Shown: positions 13,201-24,900 of the stretch, in pieces
Position numbering within the stretch: the stretch's first letter is position 1
How the letters are laid out: each line of letters begins with the position of its first letter
NCBI GenBank assembly: GCA_023376005.1
Contig: CM042141.1
Location: forward strand, 91,098,831-91,162,830
Direction: 5' to 3'
DNA length: 64,000 bases
From: Doryteuthis pealeii
Taxonomy: Eukaryota > Mollusca > Cephalopoda > Myopsida > Loliginidae
The notes under the pieces: model-generated
The model's input: the letters and a program-made list of their open reading frames with translations, nothing else
Told to the model about the DNA's origin: nothing
Database searches by the model: none
Program-made: the position numbers and the translations under genes

Positions 13201-15513
13201 TAAAAATTTGATAAATCATATTCTCTCTCTTACTCCCGTTTTCTCTTTCTCCCTCCCTCTCTGGTGTTCCTAATTTTAAAAAAATCCGGTCATGGACTGG
13301 GTACTTTTGTTAGTATGTTAATAAAAGACAATTGTATTGAAATTGTGTCCGTTTTGTGATGGGATTAATTCATACTGGACTTTTAAGAAAAAGAAAATCT
13401 TTTAAATTTTAAACAAAAATTCTCAAAGAGCATGTGTCACGTTTCATAATCAGGTGAAATGGATTTTTAGAAAGGAAGAGAAATATTTTAAATATAATGT
13501 TTATACTGAAATACTATAATAAATTAAGTGATGTTAGTATGTTCAAATTATGAAGAGGTGGTGCTGAAAAGTTCATAGTACAACCAAGAAGAGTTATTTC
13601 GTTTTTTTGTTTTTTCTTAAAGCCTAGATGGAGGGATTAGGTGAATGTATATTGTTATACAATTGCAAACTAAATTAAAATCCATTTAATAATGCATAGT
13701 AGTAGCACAGCTTGGATCTGTATGGTAAAGTGGGGAGCTGATGGTAGGTGTGGCACTCCACCTCAGATGTAAAACAATCTTCCTGGTCTAGTGCTAGTGA
13801 ACAGGTAATAGACTCCCACGCAGTCCGGCTGCTACTAACAATAGGCCACTGCCTATTTTACTTTACTTACAGTAAAGTCTGCAGAGTAGTTTATTGTTGG
13901 TATTAGCTGAACAGCGTGGGAGTCCATCTCCTTTTCACTTATGCTAGACCAAGGAGATTGTTTTTGCTGAGTTGTGCCACACTTATTGTCAGCTCCCATG
14001 ATCAAATTAATGAAGCTGTGCTACTCATTCACTGACTTTGTGAGGACCTGTATCAAAGCCAGAACCTTGCGATAATACATAGTTATCATAGCTGATTTCA
14101 TATAGTTTGATTCTGATGAATTAGGTTTTTGATTGAATTGAATTTAAATTATATGAAAAGTTGATGTGAGAAACGGATTTAAAATTGCCCTGTTCGATGG
14201 GGCAGAATACACCAACTGCACCTCTGCAGAGGGGTAAAACGTCACCCCCCCCAACAAGGTGGTGACCCGTGATGCTTAAGGACGGAATCTTGGTGGCTGA
14301 GCAGTCCATGACATGCATCACTCCACTTATGCCAGATTTGGTGGTTGGAGAGGCTCTCTCTGATCAATCAGCTGGTCATGTCAAGCCCTAGCACCTATAT
14401 GATTGCCCCAACCCTTTTGTCATAGAAAGCGGTGGCTGAGAGTCTTAGTGTCCAGGGAACAATGTTAAACTGCATTTAATGGTCTGATTCCAATTTTTGA
14501 GCTCTGGGGATTGTGGAGTACCCCTTCATCACCATTACTCCCAGGCCCACCCTGACCTGAGTGGTAGTACCTGTTATGGTCCCATCTATGGGTTAAATAG
14601 AAAAAATGAATTTTAAATAAATGTTTAAAAAAAATGCAATTAAAAAAAATTTGAATACCCATCTAGAATGAATAAAAGAAAACGTCTTCAGTATAAAATA
14701 ACCCAGAAGGTTGACATGCTATAAAATCTAACCAACCAACTCGATTTAAAAGAAATAATGAAGTATTTAATTGTACTTTGTTGTATTTATGTTTTCTCTG
14801 GAAAGAATTTCTCAGTTTCTGCCTATAAATGATGCCTGGTTCAAAACTGTCTATTTTCAAATTTCTTCTTTTTTTTCTTTTGTAGAAAAAGAAATAATGC
14901 AAATTCAGAAGGAAAATTGTGCAAGAACAACATCAGGATGATAATGAAGAATCAGATGAGTCAGAAGAAGAGTCTGAAGAAGATGATGTGCCAAACTGAA
15001 AAAAGTTAGAGTTAATCATGAAGTGAGAAGAAAATGCAGTTATCAAATTCATATTATTTCTCTTGATCTCTCCGATCAATTGACTGGTCACGTCAAGCCC
15101 TAGCACCTATATGATTGCCCCAACCCTTTTGCCCTTATGGCAACCCTCCAATCCTTCTTATCATATGGGTGCTAGAAGGCGGTGGCTGAGGGTCTACATG
15201 TCCTGGAAATGACGTTAAACTCTATCTGATGGTGAGTTCCAGTTCTGGAGTTTAGGGAATTTGGAGCACCCTTCATCACCATTGCTCCCTGGTCCACTCT
15301 GACCCAGAGTGGTAGTACCTGTTAGGGTCCCATCTATGGGTAAATAGAAAAACATGAGTTGATAAACAAAAATTGTATTATGCATTAAGAATGAATTTAT
15401 TTCACAACTTTATCGGCATTAAATGACCCACCGAGGTCAAACCAAACCAAACCAAACCATCTTGATCTGATTAGTAAATGATCACTTGAAATAGGAAAAG
15501 TAAATTTACTTAC

Positions 15514-15552
<39 letters not shown>

Positions 15553-15861
15553 GCGTGTGCGTGTATGTATATATATATATATATATATATATGCTTCCCA
15601 CTCCCATGGTTGAGCACTGGGGGGGCATTAATTGAAATTTCACCGTTTGGCATTAGCCGTTACTCACCTGTCCCTGTTTACAGATTTGAGTTCTCTGGTG
15701 ATAGTAAAAAACAATTAATTGTTCACTCCAGACTGACAGCTGCTGATAGCTGCAAGGGTAATGAACTTAGCAGACAAAATTTCTGTTGGTTTTGATCCCG
15801 GCTAGAGGTCGTCAAGTTGCACTGATGAGAAGTAAACTTCGAAACGCGTGTCTGTGGATGA

Positions 15862-15914
<53 letters not shown>

Positions 15915-18012
15915 ATGGCATATAGACAGCAGATGCTATTTGCATCTGTTCCATTCAGTCACCCAGCCAAAACTATCTTTCTCTTCAAACGCTTGGCTTT
16001 ATCCAATCAGACACCAACAACAAGGTTTGTGAAAGGTTAAGTCCTGTCAATTACTTATACATTCCCCCCCCATGATTCAGAATTAACGTTGTTTTGAATT
16101 TCTACCACTACTGTGCATAGTTTATAGGCAACCTATTGATTATGTAACAGTGCAGCCATACAGTAGCACTGACACGGCTACAGCTTGTGAGAATGTTTGC
16201 TTTATAATGAGAATTTTATTTATGTTTTGGAATTTATTTGGATTCTTTTTTTTTTTTCTTTTCTTTTTTTTTTCCCAGTTGAGCGTAATCAAAGAAAGTT
16301 CAGAAAATGCAACAGTTAAGAAAAAAAAAGAAAAAGATGTGATTATCTGTTCGACATATTGTCGCATAATACGAGCAGAACGCATTGAAGCTGATCCTCG
16401 TCCATCTCTTGATACAGTCAGAAAACGATCATCAGTACTAAAAAAACAAGAAATGAAAGGCTCAAAAAGAGTTCCCTTTCCGGTCGAATCAAAATATAAT
16501 CTCTTGCGTCCAAACTGAAAGCAAACCCGATTCTCCGAAAAAACCCCAGAAAAATCTCAAAAGCAAACCTGATTCTCCGAAAGAAAACCAGAAAAATCTC
16601 AAAGTCATTCCGAAAGAGACGAGATCTAAAAGCAAAACAACCACAAATGAATTGAACAGCCCTCACCCTTTGTCGAACACAATAAATAAGGACTCTGCCG
16701 AACCCGCCAAGGAAAAGATCTCAAATTCAGGAAAAAAAGAGTAGCCAAGAAAACCACCCCACCTGCAAAACCATCCAAGGTGAAAAAAACTGAAACGCAG
16801 AAAGCCTCACGGACTAAAAAGCAAGCGACTCGTCAACCAAAAACTGCACAAAAGACACAGAAAGCACCTGTCGTCAAGAAAACAAACTATTAAAAGTCCC
16901 GAACCTGGCAGTTCCCAAAAAGACAGTCACAAAGGAAAAAAAAAAGAATTGGGCACGAAAATGATCAAAGACTGGACAGATGAAGAAGTACAGAAATTAT
17001 TGACGTAAGTATTTTTTACCTGTTATTTTTTATTATTCCAAATATTTCTCATCTTTACTGTTAAGTACACAGCGTTTTGGCTGATTTACCCTCCAGTCTT
17101 CTTCAGGTATTTCTTATTGAAACTTGGAAACCTTCTTGTCGAAGAGAAGGTTCCCGAGTCCGACAAGAAAATATCTGAAGAAGGCCAGGTTATTGGCGAA
17201 ACGTTGTGTAGATAACAATAAAGATGAGGACAATTGTCTGAATAATCCAAATTATCAAGCCTCATCTCAAATATTCAGAGAAATGGTATGTTTTACCTGT
17301 TTTGGGCATCCTGTAGTTGTGTAATGGTTAGCATGATAGACTTTGCAGATCCATTGCTACGGAATAGCAAGTTCAATCCTTGAACTTTTTGACACAGGTT
17401 CTTTGATATAATGGTTAGCAAGCTAGTCTTGCAGATCCATTACTAGTGAATAGCAAGTTTGATCCTTGCTGGATCCCCTTACTTGCAACGTTGTGTCGAA
17501 TCCTACTTGTGGTGAATGGGTTTGGTAAAAAGGGCTTCCCATCATGGTATAATGGTTAGCAAGCTAGTCTTGCAGATCCATTACTACTAAATAGCAAGTT
17601 CCACGCTAGATGCCCATTCACTTAGAAAGCACCATGGACTGTTTTACCCAATTAAATAAAAAGTGCTCAATATGAGCGATAAGCAGCATATATTTAAGTT
17701 AGGATAACCTAGATATAGAAAACAATGGCACTAGATAACTGTCAGTTTTCTCGCCTATACGATCACACAATCATTGAATCAGGACTGTCTACATATATAT
17801 GGGCTGGTTTAATCCAGTTTGTAGAGCATCTGCCTAAAAAATCACACGGTTTGATACCTGCACTAGCCAATTTGGATCTGTATGATAAAGTGTTGAGCTA
17901 ATGGTAGGTGTGCCGCCCTGCTTCAGATACTAAAATAAATCTCCTTGGTCTAGACTTCCACTGTCTGTTCATACTGACATTAGCCGCCTTTTTACTTTTT
18001 TTAATCTATCTA

Positions 18013-18048
<36 letters not shown>

Positions 18049-18766
18049 ATGGTTGGGTAATGTGCGTCAGATGGATGATGGATGAATCCCGAAAAACATC
18101 CTCTATGCAGAGCTTTCATCTGGTAAGAGACAGATTTGTCGCCCCCAGCTGCATTTCAAGGATGTCTGCAAAAATGATCTCAGGTGCTTTGTTATTGCCC
18201 CTTCAAGCTGGGAAAATTTGACTCCGGACCGCTCTCGGTGGCGAAGCTCTCCGTAGAGGACTGTTCATGTCAGAAGTCACCCTGACACAACACCATGAAG
18301 CCAAGAGGTCCAGAAGAAAGCAGTGGCAACAAAGCACCGGCACATCAACATCTTCAGGGACAGCCTTCACATGCGACATCTGTGGTCGAGAATGTTTTTC
18401 AAACATCGACTTGACAGTCACAGGAGGTGCTGTAACTTCAGGGACACAAAGCTTTATTATAGTCGTCTGAGACTGAAATACCAATAATATATATATATAT
18501 ATATATAATATGAGAGTAAACAAACAGTTTGAGATGGCGATTTGAGTTATAGTCAGGAAGCTGCCTTGTGTGTGATTCGAACCCTAAGCAGCTTCCTGAC
18601 TATAACTCTGCTGATGAGGCATAATAGGCCGAAATACATGCAGAGATTGACTTTTTCTAGATTTGTTACGCCTTACATTTGAACAGATATATTCGCCTAA
18701 TTCATTAATTATCAACTAATTAATTTTCAAATTAGGTATGACTTCAATTAAGCACATATTCTCAAA

Positions 18767-18819
<53 letters not shown>

Positions 18820-21800
18820 CATAGTTATGATGGTCATTCAAAAAGTTCAAGCCCTCACCAGAAAGAAAAGCCACTTCTCATAAAACCAGAAAAACTAATT
18901 CCTGTCTTAAGTTCTTTGCAGGTCTGTTGCTTACAAAAGTTAGAGGTGTGCAAGAAATCTAAAAATATACAAAACACAGGCCTGAGTAGTAAGAAAATAT
19001 CTTGGTGAGGCTTAGAACTTTTTGAACAACCCTCGTATGGTCATTGGCTTAGCTTAGTCTGCCACAAGGCTATAATACTAGAGTATTCATTGAGGAGTAA
19101 ACCCAATAAGCTAACCATTTGATCTGCAAGATGGGCTTATTAATGATTACGTCATGGTAGGATAAGAATAGTGGGTATTAGTTTGAAACCAACACTCAGT
19201 CCTTATAATGTCTTAGTGCAGAGTTTTTCAACCAGCAAGCTTCGTGGCACACTAGTGTACCATGAAGCTTCCGTGGTTGTGCCGTGAGTGTTGAGGACAG
19301 TTGATCATCATCTTACATTTTTATTCTATTACTTTAATATTTTTTGTTTTAATTGATTAAAAATCTACCTTTAGAAATAAAATTACGTCGTTTTCTTTTA
19401 CACCTGTAACACATTTTCATTATTCCTTTTCTTTTAAAATTTAAATGATAAAATAATTATATGTTTATATACTGATGGTGTAAGCGATCAATTTATTGCC
19501 TAGCTCATTGTGCCGTGAGATGAAAAAGGTTGAAAAACTCTGTGTTAGTGCATCCATAGATACACTAACACTGAAAATTTGGTAAAGAAAGACACACAAT
19601 TAACTCTCATGAACAATGCACATATGAATGTTTAATATACATAATATATAACAACAAATAATAGACTATATATGTCCCAAACAAGTTAATTGCTCATGGG
19701 CATCCCATGGTGGTGTAATGGTTAACAAGCTAGTCTCACAGATCTATTACTACTGATTACCAAGTTCGATCATTGCCGTTTGCCCTATACTTGCGACCTT
19801 GTGTTACATCCTACCCATGGCAAACTGGTTGGGTATAAGGAGTGTCCCGTCATGGTGTAATGGTTAACAAGCTACCCGTGACAAAAGGGTTGGGTAAGTA
19901 CCTAAAAGTGTACTTAATTTATTTTGTTGTTGATCCTCTTTCTTTTTTTGTTATTTTTGTAAAAATTTTGTGTTTCTAATCATTTTTTTCTCTCTCCGTT
20001 CAGAGCGATGTCCCGTGTACCAAAAACTGCTTCTAACTTTTGGAAAAAGGTTGCAAGTTATGTTGGTCGAAGCCCTGAAGAATGTACCAATTATTATTGC
20101 GGTTGTGATCTTTCCAATCTTGATTGGAAAGATTTAAAGAAAGATAAAAAAACAGGTAAGTGCTATTTTTTCTTTCTCAAATTAAGCTGTGTTAAGTATT
20201 GTGTTATTATCACCCTTAACCAGGATTGAACCTACAACATAGAGATGATTGTCACTTAGAAATGTATTAATTCAACCCTTATAATAGTTTTGATTAATAA
20301 AAAGAGATCCTCTTTGGTTTGAATTCAGTTTTCTTTTTAGACTGGTTGCCTAACCAGGGTTAAAGATCCCAACTGCCCTACCATTAATTACCCTCGGGAG
20401 GTCTTCTGTGCAGCATCCAGTATCTACACAGAGCTGGTCAATGTAGGTCTTTGCTGGACGACCCGCACTGCTGTGGCCATGTGCTGGCTTTCACAAGAGA
20501 ACGTCACTTATGAGTTTGTCCTTGTTTCTCCAGCAGTGTCGAGCATGTGCTGGTCATCTCACTCAGATGGTTTGTGTGATAGAGGGCAAGTGGCCATACA
20601 GCTGCTTCCTTGTGCGGTGTTATTTCCATGATTTGTTTAAGATTGCATGCCGCAATGTAGCTTATTCTGTAGCCACTTCATTAGGGCCCAAGTGGTGCAG
20701 CCATACAATAGTACTGATACAACTACAGCTTAGAAGAATCATTGCTTGAAGTTGTCCGTGAGATATGGATTTTCATATGAATAGAAATCTATAACTCCTC
20801 ATCTACTCTGCACTCTTGGCTGGCTCTATAGAATACACTGACTGCACTTCTGCAGAGGGGTAACACCTCACTCCCCCTGAATTTTTCATTTGTACTTGAT
20901 AAAATTTTAATAATCTATTTTTGTTTTTTAATTTTAGAAAGAACCACAAGTTATAAAAAAGAAAAATCTTCATATATACGACATCAGCGACAGTTATGAA
21001 GATGACCTTTTTGAATGTGAAAGTTTCTTTGGACAGACAAAGGTAAGACAAAACAATAAGCCCAACTTTCTCTGATTAACTTAGGTTTACAATAATTGTT
21101 TTTATTTTTATTTAACCAAATTAATAATATCAATCTATCAATACATAGGGGCAGGTTTAGCTCAGTTGCTAGAGCGTCTGTGTTGAAATAATTTTGTGAT
21201 ATAAGGCATGCTGTAATCCACCACTTAAACTTATAGACTAAGCAAAGTCACATGGTTTAAACCCCAGCCAATCAACAGCCCGAAATACGTGGTTAGTTAA
21301 CTATTTAATTGCTGATATTGACAGCTATTTATTTGCACCTTATTTGATATTGACTAACGGACCTGCAACACTAAGGAACACCAATGAACAACCAAAGGAT
21401 CATACCCAACACTGAAGGACACCAAGGAACAACCAAAGGATCATACCCAACACTGAGGGACACCAAGGAACAACCAAAGGTTTCTTCACTAAGGATTGCA
21501 CTCTGCTTAATACATGGGATCTCTGCTTAAAGCCTAAGGATGGACACAAAAATCGTAACAGTCCGCCTCAGAACCACAAGGTTCCGGGTTCAATACTGGC
21601 CCTTGCCAACTCAGCACGTGTAGCACAGCTTCCAAGCGAGGAGCTGATGGTATGTGTCGCGCTCCATCTCAGACACAAAAAAAAAAAAACAATCTCCTTG
21701 GTCTAGCACTAGCAAAGATGGGATAGACTCCCTTGCTATCTGGCTGATACTGACAATAAGCCACTGTGCCTACTTTACTTACTATCTATACATATATAAA

Positions 21801-21877
21801 GACCAGTTGGTGTGTATGTATGTATGTATATATGTATGTCCAGATGAAACTACAAAAATAAAACAATTAACGATAAA

Positions 21878-21910
<33 letters not shown>

Positions 21911-24900
21911 TATATATATATACACACATTTAATATCACTGGTTCTTATTTTTGTGCAAAAATGATGAAGATTTGATTTATCATTGAAGGTATTTAAAAA
22001 TTAAAATATGCATAGAAATAGCATTTAAATTCTCCTCCAAAATGTCCAGCATTTGTAAATCTCAAAATTAAACAAATCAATACATCCAACCTCACTACCC
22101 AGGTGATGCTGGGTAGCCACTTTTAGTATTAAATGTTTATTTCATAGCTAGTTGTTCCCGGCCTATATATTATCTGACTAAATTTAAATATACCCTTTTT
22201 AAATCTCATACTGCTAACCATTGGATTTATTTTTTTCCTATTTTCTCCTGCTACAGCCGGTAATTTTGTCCTTAATGACCCCAAATAAATTGCCCAAAGA
22301 ATCCAACTGAATCTACAACATTAATTAAAATTTTGTAAATCAGAAATCATCAATAACTTAAAACTGGTTGACTTAAAAAAAAAATTGATAGCATTTTTGG
22401 ATTCCTTGGAACTAGAAATCGTTTTACAGACAAAAATAGGTTACAAAAAGTTGTCATTTTTTGTGACTCCCGTCAAATTTGGAGGGCTAAAAATCAACAT
22501 AACTCTGCTAATTTTTGGAATTGGAAGCTCAAATTTTGGGCATTGTTTAACTTTATCATAAACCACACTTGGATAAATTTCAGAAAAATTGAAAGGGGTA
22601 GGTGACACGGCCTGGATGATTAGACATGGAATTGTGAAAATATTACAAAGGAAATTTGTGCTTGTTTACCAATAAACAATAATTTTACTTTTTTGAAAAG
22701 GAGTGAAATGCAATATCAACAGTTTTATCATTGATTCAAATTGTCCTAATGAACAGAATACTCAATATGGAAATTCATTAAATTTACAAATTTATTGAAG
22801 TTATTCCCATTAGCCTATAGAACTGTGCAGATTACACTACATTCTCTTTTTGGGTTGTACCCTGATCACTGCTGACATCCCAACCTACATCATTTTGTAC
22901 ATCCTATCGAGGTATATGTGATATCCAAATTTCAACTCTGTAGCTGCTCAGCTGAGAAAGTAAAAACATGTAAATATTTCATAATAATAATAAAAATCAA
23001 TACTTGAGAAAATGTTTTGAATATTTCATCATAAATGATAAATAAATTGATAATTTTTTTTGTTTTTGGTTCTAATTTTATTTCATTTTGAATTTTTAGA
23101 AAATTCGTTTGAACCAAGACTGTCACCTAGACAACATATTTGCAGACCTTAGCGTGAAAACACCAAGCTCATCGGATCAAAATTTCCAAACTCCAATGTC
23201 CAAATTTTTCCTAACCCCCGTTTCTGAATGCCAGACACCTGCATCGACTTTCTCGGATGGAGATATTAAAATTGATTGGTAAGTTTATTTTAGATTATTT
23301 GTATTTTTGTATAATCTGTTGTGCAAGAGAAATATTTCATGTTTAAGATATTGAGTGTATAAATAATTGTCTCTCCATTTCCTTATTTGTCAAACAAATG
23401 TTTAGTTGTGTTTGGTGAATTCATTATAAGTTGTGGCTAAATTCAGAATTTAATCATTATTTTAAAAAAATTTAATAAAGGGTTAGGGTAACTGTTCGGC
23501 CTTCATCGAAGGCAATCCCCTCTTTCAACACACACATATCTTCTACTATTAACTTGACTACAAACTAGGTCAAACTTACTACCTACATACATGAGACAAT
23601 CCTTCAAAACCACCACCTCCCCCCAACATCACCTGTGTTCATCCAATGCTATGAGCCCTGACTCATCCTTGGACTCATCAATTCAATCTACAGGACTCTC
23701 CAAAGAAATTCCTTTAATCTTTTTCTGTCCTGAGGTGTAAAATGAAAGACATTGATCCTTTTTCTCTTATTTCTTCTTCTTCTTCTTAAGTGGATGTATT
23801 TTTCTATAATACATAACTTTTATGTTATATTTTTGTTGTAATCTGCTTAGCGAAATAATAATACTGGTAGTCCAGCTGACGTTAACCACGAGAAGTAATC
23901 ACTTCCGCCTTTTATTCACAACTCAAAAAGATGGCTGAAACGGTGCTTCCGTTTCTTAACAAAACAATGGCAGAAACGGTGCTTCCGTTTCTTAGTATAC
24001 CACAATATACAGTCTCCAGTTTTGTCTTTTATTATTTTATTTCCTTGTTTTATGTTCTTTTGCTGCTATTGGTTAAACTGCTGCCTGATCCCTTTGCACA
24101 AATGAGAAGGCAGAATAGAAACCCTACATTATAAGAGCAATTAATCAAGTAGGATGTGACACATGGTCAATTTCTTAAGCAGAGTTTAACAGGTTTGAAT
24201 TCAGGGTTTTCCTCCTCCTAGACTGGTTGCTTAATCAAGGTTAAATAGCCCAGTCTGCCCTACTATTTACCCATTGCTGGAGAAAGAATAGTTGGATGTA
24301 TATCTTTCGCAAGGATATTAGTGTTATGTGAAATGCCAATCGCCTTGAACAAGATCTGAACTTGTATCACCATATCCATTTCCTACAACGATAAACATTA
24401 CACCATGATTATTTAAGCAATAAAAGGGTACTGTAAGCAACCTGATATAAAAATGATTTGATTTGGCATTCATCATCATCATCATCATCATGTTGCACTT
24501 TCAGTGCGGATATCCATGATCATGGATATCTATTGGTGGCTGTTGACTCATCAATAGGCGCCAGTCTTAGAGATGAGGAGCAGTAGTTTCCTAACTGAAC
24601 CGTTTGATCCTGGCCGTTGACCCATTTAGGGTTCCTCTGTCCAGCATCATATGAGCCCAGCATCATATGAGCCCAGCATCATATGAGCCCCGCCATTGTC
24701 CCAGTATGGGATCATCTGCCGTTTCTCACATCCACCACGCTGCTACCCATGGCTTCCTTTTTACTGACATTTTGACTTGTTATTTCATTCTTTTGGCTAT
24801 CTTTCGGTCTGTATACTCGTCGCCGTAGAAAATAATTGTAATGCTTTGGCATTAAATAACCCAAAAAGTGTTGATATGTTGTAAAACAAAATAACCAGCC

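Noticed and set aside
17310..17400. Functional tRNA gene from the box A/B-like sequence at the SINE heads
   Set aside because: The cloverleaf cannot be completed: no acceptor stem pairing, and the units are repeated with SINE bodies elsewhere.
19219..19542. Viral or transposase coding capacity within the hAT MITE
   Set aside because: 324 bp with no ORF of note; only terminal repeats and target duplication support its identity.
23931..24134. 67-codon ORF beginning MAETVLPFL, with an internal repeat of its first nine residues (also at 57244-57447)
   Set aside because: The start is a 33-bp duplication; the remainder is a hydrophobic translation of T-rich intron sequence. No splice context or domain, and it lies inside intron 9 of MIS18BP1.
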